From assembly GCF_024359525.1 (NCBI RefSeq), contig NZ_JAKZEU010000005.1:265035-329034 (forward strand): DNA of 64,000 nucleotides, given 5' to 3'. Of the stretch, positions 38,589-49,640 are shown piece by piece. The stretch's first letter is position 1, and every line of letters starts with the position of its first letter. The DNA is from Paracoccus albicereus (GTDB taxonomy: Bacteria > Pseudomonadota > Alphaproteobacteria > Rhodobacterales > Rhodobacteraceae). The position numbers and the translations under genes were made by a program. The notes beneath the pieces are model-generated. The model worked only from the letters and a program-made list of their open reading frames with translations, had not been told where the DNA came from and ran no database searches.

Positions 38589-39803
38589 CTAGTCCTCTGC
38601 CCTGTCCTCGCGACGGCGATCCTCGTACATGTGCTGGATCTGCAGTTCGGCAAAGGCGCGGTCGGCGGCAAGCCGGCCCTGCAGGCGCTCGGCCCTGACG
38701 GTGCCGCGCGGGACCAGTTCCACCAGCATGGGCGAGGTCGGCTCGGGCGGGGTGTCGCGGCCGGTATAGAGGCCGCTTTCGCGGTAACGCTCGACCAGGA
38801 AGCGGACGATCACGCCCAAGGCCGCAGCCAGCGGCACCGCCATCACCAGCCCGGCAAAACCGAAGAGCGCGCCGAAGACCGACAATGCCAGAAGAAGCCA
38901 GACCGGATGCAGCCCGACATGGTCGCCGACGATCTTGGGCTGCAGATAGTTGCCTTCGACGATCTGGCCCAGGATGAAGATGCCGGCGACGGCGCCGATC
39001 CACAGCGGATCACCCCAAAACGAGAACAGCGCGACGCCGATCGCGGTGGCGCCGCCGATGACGCTGCCGACATAGGGGATGAAGGACAGGACCGCCGCCA
39101 TAATCCCGATGAAGAAGCCGAACGGCAATCCGACCACAGCCAGCGCGATCGAGTACCAGGTGCCCAGGATCAGGATCACCAGCCCCTGCCCGCGCAGGAA
39201 GCCGGACAGCGCGTGATCGATGTCGCGCGCGATGTGACGGATCGTCGGCGCGTGTTCCCGCGGCAGCAGCGTGTCGATGCGGCGGATCATCCCGTCCCAG
39301 TCCAGCAGCAGGTAGAACGCCACGACCGGCACGATGACGACCAGCGCGATGACGCCCACCACGCCCCGCAGCGAACCCATCACCGTCGCAAGCACGTTGC
39401 TGCCCTGTTCGGCGATGGTGCTGCCCATGTCGTTGAGGGCAGAGCGGACGGCGCTTTCCTCGGGCAGAAGGCCGGGGAAGCGCGTGGCGAAGAAAAGCTG
39501 AAGCTTCTCGATCATCTCGGGTGCCGCGGCGGTCAGGGCGGTCGCCTGCTTGATCAGCAGCGGCACCACGAAGGCCAGCGCCGCCAGCAGCAGCAGCGCG
39601 GCGGCGGCGGTGATCACGACGACGGACAGCGTGCGCGTCAGACCCATCCGCTCCAGCCGGTCGGCCACGGGGTCGAGGATGTAGGCCACGCCCGCGCCAA
39701 GGATGAAAGGCAGGATCGCCTGACCCAGAAGCCACATCGTCACCAGCAGGACGACAGCGGCGATTCCCCACCAGCGTAGCTGTTTCTGCACCGGCATCCG
39801 CAT
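38589..39803 (-). CDS. AI-2E family transporter (PerM-like)
   Basis: The 404-residue membrane protein has about eight hydrophobic segments and the family features GQAILPFILGAGVAYILDPV at the N-terminus and FIPYVGSVIGGATAIGVALF plus IVEGNYLQPKIVGDHVGLHP in the second half. The family name comes from a few members linked to autoinducer-2; others are antiporters or unknown. The ATG at 39803 has AAGGGG 6 nt upstream. A much longer open frame continues upstream but is not coding by family comparison. It is the first gene of an apparent unit with hda. Confidence 0.88.
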   Translation of the reverse strand: MRMPVQKQLRWWGIAAVVLLVTMWLLGQAILPFILGAGVAYILDPVADRLERMGLTRTLSVVVITAAAALLLLAALAFVVPLLIKQATALTAAAPEMIEKLQLFFATRFPGLLPEESAVRSALNDMGSTIAEQGSNVLATVMGSLRGVVGVIALVVIVPVVAFYLLLDWDGMIRRIDTLLPREHAPTIRHIARDIDHALSGFLRGQGLVILILGTWYSIALAVVGLPFGFFIGIMAAVLSFIPYVGSVIGGATAIGVALFSFWGDPLWIGAVAGIFILGQIVEGNYLQPKIVGDHVGLHPVWLLLALSVFGALFGFAGLVMAVPLAAALGVIVRFLVERYRESGLYTGRDTPPEPTSPMLVELVPRGTVRAERLQGRLAADRAFAELQIQHMYEDRRREDRAED

Positions 39804-39874
39804 CGTCGGCCCCTTGTCCTGTCCCGCGCGATGGTATGTGACCGCAGGGGGGCCCGGATGCAAGAGTGACGGAC

Positions 39875-40657
39875 CTAACCGGACGCGGTGGCGGCGGCGC
39901 CGATGTCGGTTTCCAGAAGCCGCTCGAACGCGCCAGGGTCGAGACGGCCGGGATTCGCGAACGGGTTCGAAAAGGCGTAGATCGTGAACATGATGAGACC
40001 GGTATAGGCCGAATAGGCGATCAGAAGCGACATGTTCAGCCGCGTCGGCGGGAACACGAAATAGGGCACGGTCACGAAGACCACGCCGGACAGCGCGACC
40101 AGCCAGAACACCCCGCTCATCCGCGACATGGCTGCATCCTCGCGCTGCTGGCGCAGGCTCGCGATGTCCTGGGCGCGGTCGATCATGTGATCGCGCAGCG
40201 AAACCTGGCGCGGCGTTTCGGGCACCAGATCCAGAAGCGTCTGGTAGACCGTCTCGCGCAGGGCCCAGCCTTCGTCGGCAAGCCGTTCCGTCTGGGCCAG
40301 GCTTTCCCATTCGGGATGGATGACGGTGTCCACGTACCGGGCCAGCTGGCCCTGCACGGCGCCGCTTGCGGGCGTGCCGTAGCGGTCGATGTCGTTGAAG
40401 ATGTCGGCGACGGCCGTCGCCTCGCGCCCCATCGCGTCACGCAGCGCGTGGTAATCGTCGATCTCCTGCGCGAAGACCAGGGCGAGGATCAGCCCGTGCA
40501 GCGCGGCGACGCGGGCGATGACGGAACCGGCCAGATCGCGCGTATGGCTGTCGAATTCGCGGCCAAGGATCAAGCGGCTGCCGAAATACACCGCGAAGGT
40601 CAGCAGGGCCGTGCCCAGCACAAAGCCCGCACAGGTCAGAATCGTGTGCAGGTCCAC
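39875..40657 (-). CDS. DUF4239 (bestrophin-like) membrane protein
   Basis: The 260-residue protein has two N-terminal hydrophobic segments ([21 protein letters not shown] and a helix around [20 protein letters not shown]), a soluble helical middle region, and two C-terminal membrane helices ([21 protein letters not shown] and [18 protein letters not shown]). The [19 protein letters not shown] segment after TM2 and the [20 protein letters not shown] ending are typical of DUF4239. Function is unknown, possibly a channel-like role. It lies upstream of the AI-2E gene on the same strand. Confidence 0.78.
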   Translation of the reverse strand: MDLHTILTCAGFVLGTALLTFAVYFGSRLILGREFDSHTRDLAGSVIARVAALHGLILALVFAQEIDDYHALRDAMGREATAVADIFNDIDRYGTPASGAVQGQLARYVDTVIHPEWESLAQTERLADEGWALRETVYQTLLDLVPETPRQVSLRDHMIDRAQDIASLRQQREDAAMSRMSGVFWLVALSGVVFVTVPYFVFPPTRLNMSLLIAYSAYTGLIMFTIYAFSNPFANPGRLDPGAFERLLETDIGAAATASG

Positions 40658-40792
40658 CCGCCGCCCCCGTTTCGACGCAACCTGCAGCCGGCGATCCTAG
40701 CAGGCCCGAAGCGTCGCGTTAAGCCCGCGCCACCTTGCCCGACCGCCCCCCGTGCCCTAGAGGTGCGACAGCCAGTTTCAAAGGGTCATCTC

Positions 40793-42169
40793 ATGCGTCT
40801 GTCCCGCTATTTCCTGCCCGTCCTCAAGGAAGACCCGAAGGAGGCGCAGATCGTCAGCCACCGGCTGATGCTGCGTGCCGGGATGGTCAAGCAGCAGGCG
40901 GCGGGGATCTATTCCTGGCTGCCCCTGGGCTTCAAGGTGCTGAAGCGCATCGAGGATATCGTCCATCAGGAACAGCAACGCGCGGGCCATATCCCGTTGC
41001 TGATGCCGACGCTGCAATCGGCCGATCTTTGGCGCGAAAGCGGCCGCTACGAGGCGTATGGCGAAGAGATGCTGCGCATCACCGACCGCCACAAGCGCGA
41101 CCTGCTCTACGGTCCCACGAACGAGGAGATGATCACCGACATCTTCCGGTCCGGCGTGACCAGCTACCGTGACCTGCCGATGACGCTGTACCACATCCAG
41201 TGGAAGTTCCGCGACGAGGTGCGGCCGCGTTTCGGCGTGATGCGCGGGCGCGAATTCCTGATGAAGGACGGCTACAACTTCGACCTGACGCGCGAAGACG
41301 CGCTGCATGCCTATAACCGCCACCTGGTCAGCTACCTGCGCACCTACGAGCGCATGGGCCTGCAGGCGATCCCGATGCGCGCCGACAGCGGTCCCATCGG
41401 CGGCGAGGACACGCATGAATTCCTCGTCCTGGCCGAGACCGGCGAATCCGAGGTCTTCTACGACAGCGCGATCACCGATCTGACTTTCGGCGACCGCGAG
41501 ATCGATTATGACGATGTGGAACAGTGTCAGGCGGTGATGAACGAGTTCACCAGCCGCTATGCCCGCACCGATGAGACCCACGACGAGGCGGTCTTCGCCG
41601 AGATCCCCGAGGATCGTCGTCGGTCAGCGCGCGGCATCGAGGTCGGGCAGATCTTCTATTTCGGCACCAAGTACTCCGAGCCGATGGGCGCGACGGTCGT
41701 CGGCCCCGACGGCAAGAAGGTGCCGGTCCACATGGGTAGCCACGGGATCGGCGTCAGTCGTCTGGTCGGCGCGATCATCGAGGCCAGCCATGACGACAAG
41801 GGCATCATCTGGCCCGAGGGCGTGACGCCGTTCCATGTCGGCATCGTCAACCTCAAGCAGGGAGACGGCAGCACCGACAGTTCCTGCGAGGCGATCTATG
41901 CCGAGCTGAAGGCGCGCGGCATGGACCCGCTATACGACGACCGCGACGAACGCGCAGGGGCGAAATTCGCGACGATGGACCTGATCGGCCTGCCGTGGCG
42001 GATCACCGTCGGGCCGCGTGGTCTGGCCAACAACAAGGTCGAACTGACCAGCCGCCGCACCGGAGAATCCGAGGAGATGTCGCCCAAGGAAGCCATCGCG
42101 CGCCTTGAGAAGATCTATCGCCCCGTTCGGGATGCCGGGCTCGACACGGGCGCGGGCGTGGCGCGGTGA
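40793..42169 (+). CDS. proS: Proline-tRNA ligase, short form
   Basis: This class II synthetase charges tRNA-Pro. The 458 residues correspond to the short bacterial form without the editing insertion found in the about 570-residue E. coli enzyme. Motifs are [21 protein letters not shown] (motif 1 region), the [11 protein letters not shown] and [19 protein letters not shown] region (motif 2) and [17 protein letters not shown] (motif 3). The anticodon domain includes [13 protein letters not shown]. Mischarged Ala-tRNA-Pro would have to be cleared by a separate deacylase, which is not in the window. The stop overlaps the DUF2937 gene in GTGA. Confidence 0.95.
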   Translation: MRLSRYFLPVLKEDPKEAQIVSHRLMLRAGMVKQQAAGIYSWLPLGFKVLKRIEDIVHQEQQRAGHIPLLMPTLQSADLWRESGRYEAYGEEMLRITDRHKRDLLYGPTNEEMITDIFRSGVTSYRDLPMTLYHIQWKFRDEVRPRFGVMRGREFLMKDGYNFDLTREDALHAYNRHLVSYLRTYERMGLQAIPMRADSGPIGGEDTHEFLVLAETGESEVFYDSAITDLTFGDREIDYDDVEQCQAVMNEFTSRYARTDETHDEAVFAEIPEDRRRSARGIEVGQIFYFGTKYSEPMGATVVGPDGKKVPVHMGSHGIGVSRLVGAIIEASHDDKGIIWPEGVTPFHVGIVNLKQGDGSTDSSCEAIYAELKARGMDPLYDDRDERAGAKFATMDLIGLPWRITVGPRGLANNKVELTSRRTGESEEMSPKEAIARLEKIYRPVRDAGLDTGAGVAR

Positions 42170-42675
42170 TCTCGCTGCTGCGACTGGTCTTCGCGGCGCT
42201 GATCGGCGCCGCCCTGTCGCAGTTTCCGGCGTTCTCGGATCAATATGTTCAACGCCTGGGCGGACAGGTCGATGCGCTGACCCGCGTCGCGGCCGAGTTC
42301 GACGCCAGCGCGGACCGTGCCGGACTGAGCCGCGAGGCGGCGCTGGCCGACCTGTCGGGCAGCGAGTTTCGCGAGATGCATCAGGGCGACATGCGGCAGG
42401 TCTTCACCCGCCTGTCGCGGGCCGCGAACGACCTGCAGATGCTGCGCATCGCCGGGCCGCTGGAACGGATGCTGCTGCCGCATCGGCTACGCGACACCGA
42501 GACGCTGGCCGCGACCTGGGGCGATTTCCGGCCGGCGATCCCGGTCACCTCGGCGGGGCTGATCGCGGCAGGGATCGGGTTTCTGATCGGCTGGGTGATC
42601 TGGGGGCTGGTCGGCGTGCTGTTCCGTCGCCGCAGCCACGCGCGACCATCCCGCCGGGAGCCGGGTCTGCGCTAG
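42166..42675 (+). CDS. DUF2937 family membrane protein
   Basis: The 169-residue protein has an N-terminal hydrophobic segment ([20 protein letters not shown]), a soluble helical region with the [18 protein letters not shown] motif typical of DUF2937, and one C-terminal membrane helix ([22 protein letters not shown]). It starts with GTG overlapping the proS stop. Function is unknown. Its stop overlaps the stop region of the convergent pabC by 4 nt. Confidence 0.8.
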   Translation: MISLLRLVFAALIGAALSQFPAFSDQYVQRLGGQVDALTRVAAEFDASADRAGLSREAALADLSGSEFREMHQGDMRQVFTRLSRAANDLQMLRIAGPLERMLLPHRLRDTETLAATWGDFRPAIPVTSAGLIAAGIGFLIGWVIWGLVGVLFRRRSHARPSRREPGLR

Positions 42676-43313
42676 GTGGCGGGATCGAGCGTCGCCGGGA
42701 TCAGCCCGCGCAGCGCATTGCCCATATAAAGCGCGCCGTCATCCAGATCGTCGGGATAAAGCGCGGCTTCGACTGCCTCGCCACCCGAAATCAGGCTTTC
42801 GCGCAGGACACCCGGCAGCAGGCCCGCCGCAAGCCGCGGGGTCAGAAGCTGTCCATCCCGGCTGAGAAACAGGTTGGTGATCGTGCCTTCGCAGACCTCG
42901 CCGGCTTCGTTCAGCAGCAAGGCTTCATCAATGCCGGCGATCAACGCGGCGCGCGCGGCGTCATAGGCGGGACGGTGCGAGGTCTTGATGCGCAGCCACG
43001 GATCGCCACTGCGCAAGCGGACAGAGGCGATCTCGATGCGCCAGAAGGGCGGGTTCGGCGGCAGCGGGGCGCGGGTCGCGCCGACCCGGCCGGCCGAATC
43101 GACGGTCAGACGAAGACGGGTGGTCGCCTCGGGTCGATGCGCCAGGACCGCGGCCACCGCATCCTCGTCCAGGGGGAAGCCCACGGCCGCGCAGTCGCGA
43201 CGCAGGCGGGACAGGTGCATCGGCCAGAGGGCGATCGAGCCATCCGGCTCTTGCCGCATCGTCTCGATAACGGTCAGCCCGTCGGGGACAGGTTCGCGAA
43301 TCTGGCTTTCCAC
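42672..43313 (-). CDS. pabC: Aminodeoxychorismate lyase-like class IV aminotransferase
   Basis: This PLP enzyme converts 4-amino-4-deoxychorismate to p-aminobenzoate, a folate precursor. The 213-residue form given here starts at a GTG (MESQIREPVPDGLTVIET); a second GTG at 43328 is possible. The PLP lysine is likely in WLRIKTSHRPAYDAAR, and NEAGEVCEGTITNLFL is the class IV cofactor motif, followed by RLAAGLLPGVLRE. It overlaps the end of pabB by about 40 nt in a different frame. With pabB and the folB-folP genes elsewhere in the window, the set covers much of folate synthesis. Confidence 0.85.
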   Translation of the reverse strand: MESQIREPVPDGLTVIETMRQEPDGSIALWPMHLSRLRRDCAAVGFPLDEDAVAAVLAHRPEATTRLRLTVDSAGRVGATRAPLPPNPPFWRIEIASVRLRSGDPWLRIKTSHRPAYDAARAALIAGIDEALLLNEAGEVCEGTITNLFLSRDGQLLTPRLAAGLLPGVLRESLISGGEAVEAALYPDDLDDGALYMGNALRGLIPATLDPAT

Positions 43314-44416
43314 AATGCCTCGTCCCACTCGCCCTCGGCCCGGCTGTCATTGACAATGCCGCCACCCACGTTCAGCCGCAACCGCCCGGGCGCGGTCATG
43401 ACCGGCGAACGGATGGCGACGTTGAAGCGCATCGGACCGTCCGGATCGGCCCAGCCGATCGCGCCGCAATAGATGTCGCGTGGGCCGGATTCCAGTTCGG
43501 AAATTATTTCCATCGCGCGCACCTTGGGCGCGCCCGTGATCGAGCCGCAGGGAAACAAGGCGCGAACGATCTCTGTCAGCCCGGCATCTTCGGCCAGTTC
43601 GCCGCGAACGGTCGAGACCATCTGATGCACGGTCGTGTAGGTTTCGACGGCAAAAAGCTGCGGGACATGAACCGAACCTGCGCGGCAGACGCGGCTGATG
43701 TCGTTGCGCAGCAGGTCCACGATCATCAGGTTCTCGGCCAGGTCCTTTTCGGATGTCTTCAGCGCCTCGACCGCCGCCTCGTCTTCGAGGCTGGCGACAT
43801 GTCGGGCGCGCGTGCCCTTCATCGGTCGCGTCGCGATCATGCGGTCCGCATCGACGGTGAAGAACAGTTCCGGGCTTCGCGACAGGATCGGCGTGTCGCC
43901 AAGCATGACCAGTGCACCTTCGCCCACCGGCTGACGGGCGGCGAGTGCGGCATAGATCTGCTCGGGCGTGCCGTCGCACGTCGCCTCCATCGGGAAGGTC
44001 AGGTTGATCTGGTAGCAATCGCCCGCCTCGATATAGGCGTGAACCCGCGCAATGGCCGCGTCGTAGGTGGCGCGATCCCAAAGTGGATCGGGCGTGCCGA
44101 TCCGTGCCCGTCCGGGCGCAGGCAGTGGCGGCGCAGGCCGGGGTGCATCGTAGATGCCCATCAGGATCAGCGGCATGTCGCGGCGGGCCGGCATCAGCGG
44201 CGCGAGCTTCGGGGTCAGCGCATAGCCCAGTTCGTAACTGAAACAGCCAGCCAGCCAGAGACCATCGCGGCGCGCCGCCTCGATCGCGGCGAAGGCGTCC
44301 GAAACCTGATCAGGCGTATCGGCCCGGATCACCGCCACCGGATCGGCGAACAAAGTCCCGCAACCGTCCGGCCCCCGCCCCAGCGGTCCCGTGTCGAACC
44401 GAACGCTTCCCCGCAT
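43274..44416 (-). CDS. pabB: Aminodeoxychorismate synthase component I
   Basis: The 380-residue enzyme aminates chorismate for p-aminobenzoate synthesis. It belongs to the chorismate-binding TrpE/PabB family: AGDCYQINLTFP near residue 135, MIATRPMKGTRARH, ENLMIVDLLRNDISRVC, HQMVSTVRGEL and ALFPCGSITGAPKVRAMEII with the catalytic lysine near residue 275. The ending LNVGGGIVNDSRAEGEWDEALWKA is typical. The start at 44416 shares one base with the mfd stop (TGATG). The glutamine amidotransferase subunit is not adjacent. Confidence 0.93.
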   Translation of the reverse strand: MRGSVRFDTGPLGRGPDGCGTLFADPVAVIRADTPDQVSDAFAAIEAARRDGLWLAGCFSYELGYALTPKLAPLMPARRDMPLILMGIYDAPRPAPPLPAPGRARIGTPDPLWDRATYDAAIARVHAYIEAGDCYQINLTFPMEATCDGTPEQIYAALAARQPVGEGALVMLGDTPILSRSPELFFTVDADRMIATRPMKGTRARHVASLEDEAAVEALKTSEKDLAENLMIVDLLRNDISRVCRAGSVHVPQLFAVETYTTVHQMVSTVRGELAEDAGLTEIVRALFPCGSITGAPKVRAMEIISELESGPRDIYCGAIGWADPDGPMRFNVAIRSPVMTAPGRLRLNVGGGIVNDSRAEGEWDEALWKARFANLSPTG

Positions 44417-47400
44417 CAGGCGGCCTTCGCCTCGCGGATCTTCGCGGCCAGATCGCGGGCCAGGCCGAAGGCGCCCTTGATGCGGTCGGCATCGGCCTTC
44501 CATTCGCGCTTGATGACGATCTTGTTGCCGTCGACCTTGGCCTGACCGCGCTGGTCGTTGAGGAATTCGACCAGGCCTGCTGGGTTCGGAAACTTGTCGT
44601 TGTGGAACTGGATCGTCGCGCCCTTCGGCCCCGCATCCAGACGCGCGATGTTGGCGCGCCGCGCCATCGCCTTGATGCGGATCACCAGCAAGAGCGTGTT
44701 CACCTCGCGCGGGAGCTTGCCGAACCGGTCGATCAGCTCGGCCGCGAAGCCCTCCAGCTCGACCTTGGTGGTCAGCTCGGCCAGGCGGCGATAGAGGCCG
44801 AGGCGCACGTCCAGATCGGGAATGAAGCTTTCGGGAATGGTGACCGGTACGCCGAGGTTCAGGACCGGCGCCCATTCGTCTTCGGGCGCGCCCTCGATAT
44901 CGCCGGATTTCAGCTTCGCGATCGTTTCTTCCAGCATCTGCTGGTACAGTTCGAACCCGACCTCGTTGATGTGGCCGGACTGTTCCTCGCCCAGCAGGTT
45001 GCCCGCGCCGCGCAGGTCGAGGTCTTGGCTGGCCAGGTTAAAGCCGGCACCCAGGCTGTCGAGCGAGCCGAGGAATTTCAGCCGCCGGACCGCCTGCGGG
45101 GTCAGCGGCACGCGGGGCTTGGTGGTCAGGTAGCAATAGGCGCGGGTCTTGGAGCGGCCGACGCGGCCCCGGATCTGGTAAAGCTGCGCCAGACCGAACA
45201 TGTCCGCGCGCCAGACGACCATCGTGTTCGCGGTCGGGATGTCGAGGCCGCTTTCCACGATCGAGGTCGCCAGCAGCACGTCATGGCTGCCGTCGTAGAA
45301 GGCGTTCATGCGCTGGTCCAAATCGCCCGCGGCCAGCTGGCCATGGGCGGTGATCGCCTTCAGCTCGGGGCAGTTCTCGGCCAGCCAGTGTTCCACGTCG
45401 GGCAGGTCCGACAGGCGCGGGACGACGAAGAAGCTTTGCCCACCGCGGTATTTCTCGCGCAGCAAGGCCTCGCGGATCGTGACCGTGTCGAATTCGCTGA
45501 CATAGGTGCGGATCGCCAGTCGGTCCACCGGCGGCGTGCCGATGACCGACAGGTCGCGCACGCCGGTCAGCGACAATTGCAGCGTGCGCGGGATCGGCGT
45601 CGCGGTCAGCGTCAGCACGTGGATGTCGCTGCGCAGCGCTTTCAGCCGTTCCTTGTGGCCGACGCCGAAATGCTGCTCCTCATCGACGACCAGCAGGCCG
45701 AGACGCTTGAAGCGCACCGACTTGGCCAGCACCGCATGGGTGCCGACGACGATATCGACGCTGCCGTCGGCCAGCCCCTTGCGGGTCTCTGCAGCCTCCT
45801 TGGTCGAGACGAAGCGCGACAGCGGCCGCACGGTGATCGCGGTGCCGCGGAAGCGGTCGGCGAAGGTGCGGTAATGCTGGCGCGCAAGCAGCGTCGTCGG
45901 CGCCACCACCGCCACCTGCCGGCCCGAGGCGGCGGCGACGAAGGCCGCGCGCATCGCCACTTCGGTCTTGCCGAAGCCCACGTCACCGACGATCAGACGG
46001 TCCATGGGTCGGCCCGCGGACAGGTCTTCCAGCACATCCTCGATCGCCGCCGCCTGATCGTCGGTCTCGGTATAGGGGAAGCGGGCGGCGAAAGCCTGCC
46101 AGTCGTGATCCTCGGGCTCCATCACCGGGGCATTGCGCAGTGCGCGTTCGGCCGCGACGCGCATCAGCTTGTCGGCGACCAGCTTGATGCGTTCCTTCAG
46201 ACGCGCCTTGCGCGCCTGCCATGCGCCGCCGCCCAGCTTGTCGAGCAGCCCTTCCTCGTGCCCGTAGCGGCTGAGAAGCTCGATATTCTCGACCGGCAAG
46301 TACAGCCGGTCCCCGCCCGCATATTCCAGCGCTACGCAGTCGTGTGGCACACCGGCGGCGGTGATCGTCTCCAGCCCGGTATAGCGCCCGATCCCGTGTT
46401 CGACGTGAACCACCAGATCGCCGGGGCTGAGGGTCTGGGTGTCCTGCAGGAAATTCTCGGCCCGGCGGCGCTTCTTGGCACCACGGATCAGCCGATCGCC
46501 CAGCACGTCCTGTTCGGAAATGACGGCAAGGCCCTTGGCGGTGAAGCCCTCCTCCAGCGGCCAGATCGCCAGACCGACCGCGCCCGAACGGTCCGGCAGG
46601 TCACGGATGTCGTCGATGGGTTTGGCGTCGGCCAGACCTTCGTCCGCGATCAGACCCGACAGACGGTCGCGCGCACCTTCGGAAAAGCTTGCGATGACGA
46701 CGCGGGCGTCCTTGCGCAGCGCCTTCACATGCGCCGCCAGCGCGCCGAAAAGGTTCGCCTTCTCGGCCTGACGCTCGGGCGCGAAGTTGCGGCCGACGCG
46801 ACCGCCGGCGTCGAGCACGCCCGGCCCGGTCGGCTGCGGCAGCGCGACAAGCTGGATGGTGCGGTGGCTGCCAAGCCATTCGGCCCATTCATCCGCTTCG
46901 GGGAACATCTGCGCGGGCGCGACCGGTCGGTAGGGGCTGTCGGCGCCCTTGCGGCCCAGCGCCTCTCGCCTTGCGTCATATTGCTCTGTGATCGTGCCCC
47001 AGCGGGCGTCACGGACCTGTCCGACGCGGTCGTCCAGCGCGACCGTCGCGTCGGGAAGGTAATCGAACAGGCTTTCCAGCCGTTCATGAAACCACGGCAG
47101 CCAGTGTTCCATGCCCGCGACCTTCTGGCCGGCGCTGATCGCCTCGTACAGCGGATCGCCGGTGCCGCCGCCGAATTCCTGACGATAGGTGGTGCGGAAG
47201 CGGCTGATCGCGTCTTCGTCCAGGATCACCTCGGACATGGGCGCGATCTCGACGCGGTCCAGCGTCTCGGTGCTGCGTTGCGTCGCGGCATCGAAACGGC
47301 GCGCACCATCGAGCACGTCCCCGAACAGATCGAGACGGATCGGACCGCCCTCGCCCGGCGGATAGATGTCGATGATGCCGCCGCGAATGGCATAGTCGCC

Positions 47401-47850
47401 CGGTTCGGCGACCGTGGGGCTTTGCGAAAAGCCCATGCGCACCAGAAAGGCCCGCAACGCCTTTTCATCCAGACGCTGCCCGACCTTGGCCGCGAAGCTT
47501 GCGTCCTTCAGAACCTCACGCGCAGGCAGGCGCTGCATTGCCGCGTTGAGCGTGGTCAGCAGAACGAACGGCCCCTTGACCGCACCTTGCGCCAGCGCCG
47601 CAAGCGTCGCCATCCGCGCCGCCTGGACCGCGCCCGACGGCGAGACGCGGTCGTAGGGCGTGGTGTCCCAGGCCGGGAAATCCAGCACCGCCGTGCCCGG
47701 TGCGAAGAAGGCCAGGGCCGCGCGCATCGATTCCATCCGGCGATCGTCGCGGGCGATGTGAATCACCGGCTGTCCGCGTTCCAGTTCACGCGCGATCAGC
47801 GCGGCGTCATAGCCCTCGGGGGCGCCGGAAAGGGTAATGCGTTCGGCCAT
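44416..47850 (-). CDS. mfd: Transcription-repair coupling factor Mfd
   Basis: Mfd displaces RNA polymerase stalled at DNA lesions and recruits UvrA. The 1144 residues match the family. The N-terminal third is the UvrB-like homology module. The RNA polymerase-interaction region follows around GDLVVHVEHGIGRYTGLE (about residue 475). The RecG-like ATPase has Walker A GDVGFGKTEVAMRAAF (about residues 618-633), the DEEQ box LLVVDEEQHFGVGHKE (about residue 722) and QIRGRVGRSKTRAYCYL (motif VI). The TRCF C-terminal domain ends the protein. A long open frame on the opposite strand is a composition artefact. pabB follows with a 1-nt overlap. Confidence 0.97.
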   Translation of the reverse strand: MAERITLSGAPEGYDAALIARELERGQPVIHIARDDRRMESMRAALAFFAPGTAVLDFPAWDTTPYDRVSPSGAVQAARMATLAALAQGAVKGPFVLLTTLNAAMQRLPAREVLKDASFAAKVGQRLDEKALRAFLVRMGFSQSPTVAEPGDYAIRGGIIDIYPPGEGGPIRLDLFGDVLDGARRFDAATQRSTETLDRVEIAPMSEVILDEDAISRFRTTYRQEFGGGTGDPLYEAISAGQKVAGMEHWLPWFHERLESLFDYLPDATVALDDRVGQVRDARWGTITEQYDARREALGRKGADSPYRPVAPAQMFPEADEWAEWLGSHRTIQLVALPQPTGPGVLDAGGRVGRNFAPERQAEKANLFGALAAHVKALRKDARVVIASFSEGARDRLSGLIADEGLADAKPIDDIRDLPDRSGAVGLAIWPLEEGFTAKGLAVISEQDVLGDRLIRGAKKRRRAENFLQDTQTLSPGDLVVHVEHGIGRYTGLETITAAGVPHDCVALEYAGGDRLYLPVENIELLSRYGHEEGLLDKLGGGAWQARKARLKERIKLVADKLMRVAAERALRNAPVMEPEDHDWQAFAARFPYTETDDQAAAIEDVLEDLSAGRPMDRLIVGDVGFGKTEVAMRAAFVAAASGRQVAVVAPTTLLARQHYRTFADRFRGTAITVRPLSRFVSTKEAAETRKGLADGSVDIVVGTHAVLAKSVRFKRLGLLVVDEEQHFGVGHKERLKALRSDIHVLTLTATPIPRTLQLSLTGVRDLSVIGTPPVDRLAIRTYVSEFDTVTIREALLREKYRGGQSFFVVPRLSDLPDVEHWLAENCPELKAITAHGQLAAGDLDQRMNAFYDGSHDVLLATSIVESGLDIPTANTMVVWRADMFGLAQLYQIRGRVGRSKTRAYCYLTTKPRVPLTPQAVRRLKFLGSLDSLGAGFNLASQDLDLRGAGNLLGEEQSGHINEVGFELYQQMLEETIAKLKSGDIEGAPEDEWAPVLNLGVPVTIPESFIPDLDVRLGLYRRLAELTTKVELEGFAAELIDRFGKLPREVNTLLLVIRIKAMARRANIARLDAGPKGATIQFHNDKFPNPAGLVEFLNDQRGQAKVDGNKIVIKREWKADADRIKGAFGLARDLAAKIREAKAA

Positions 47851-47900
47851 GCGCGGTCAGGTAACCCGCGCGCGGGCGGAGTCAAGTCGGTCGGGGCGGC

Positions 47901-48458
47901 TCATAGCCCGTTGGGGTGCATCAAGCCCCACAGCGTGCCCCACATGGCGGTGATCGTGACCGACAGGATCGAGAGCACCGTGAACAGCCGACGGTGCAGC
48001 ACGATCCGACGCAGCGCGGCCGTCACCGTGTCCGCCGGGGTCGCGTCGCCCCTGCGCGCGGCCTCGACCAGCGGCCACAGCTTGCGCGCAAGACGGACGC
48101 GCATCGCGAACAGGACGCATAGCGGCACGATCAGCAGCACCGCCGCCTGCGCCATCTCAAGCCCATAGCCAAAGCCGAGGATGCCGAGCGAGGTGACTGC
48201 AAAGAGCGACAGTCCGAGCACCACGGCGCCCTCCCGCGGTCCAAGCTGCCAGCGCGGCAGGCAGAGCGAAAGCCAGTCGAGCAGGATCAGCCCGGCCTCG
48301 CCCGTCGGATCGCGGCGGGCGCGCGCGATGACGTCCCCCGGCACGCCCAGGGTCGAGCGGCCCAGCACCGACCAGAGGCCGATCAGGACGACCCAATACC
48401 AGATCGTCATGAAACTGGCGCTGTCGAGCAACGACAGGAATCCGTTGAATTGTGGCAA
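47901..48458 (-). CDS. Hypothetical membrane protein (resembles a Rhodobacterales protein annotated near SufBCD)
   Basis: The likely product is 185 residues from a TTG at 48458, which has AAGGA 7 nt upstream; no ATG is well placed. Hydrophobic segments are MTIWYWVVLIGLWSVLG, EGAVVLGLSLFAVTSLGILGFG, AQAAVLLIVPLCVLFAM and LFTVLSILSVTITAMWGTLWG. The SFMTIWYWVVLIGLWS...LGVPGDVIARARR beginning resembles a family I remember in Rhodobacterales labelled component of SufBCD complex; that label is uncertain. Function is unknown. It diverges from hemB with 67 nt between. Confidence 0.6.
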   Translation of the reverse strand: MPQFNGFLSLLDSASFMTIWYWVVLIGLWSVLGRSTLGVPGDVIARARRDPTGEAGLILLDWLSLCLPRWQLGPREGAVVLGLSLFAVTSLGILGFGYGLEMAQAAVLLIVPLCVLFAMRVRLARKLWPLVEAARRGDATPADTVTAALRRIVLHRRLFTVLSILSVTITAMWGTLWGLMHPNGL

Positions 48459-48525
48459 GTCGCCTTCCTTGTCGTCGGTCGCGCGCGACCTTAGAACGGG
48501 GCCCAAGCCAAGGAAAGGCCCCGAA

Positions 48526-49524
<999 letters not shown>

Positions 49525-49640
49525 GTGCCGCCGACCCGCGCCCGGATCATGCGCACAGTGGATGACATGCCCCTGACTTTCCCCTAGAATCAGCACCGAA
49601 CCGGGCCGACAGTCGCCCGGACTGACGAGAGGCGAGGGAC

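Noticed and set aside
37785..39779. A 664-codon open frame on the plus strand opposite hda and the AI-2E gene
   Set aside because: Low-complexity Asp/Arg/Gln/His protein with no ribosome-binding site; both opposite-strand genes match known families.
44602..48168. A 1,188-codon open frame on the plus strand opposite mfd
   Set aside because: It is antisense to a clear Mfd and has a composition rich in Arg, Gln, Asp and His typical of mirrored high-GC coding sequence, with no domain.
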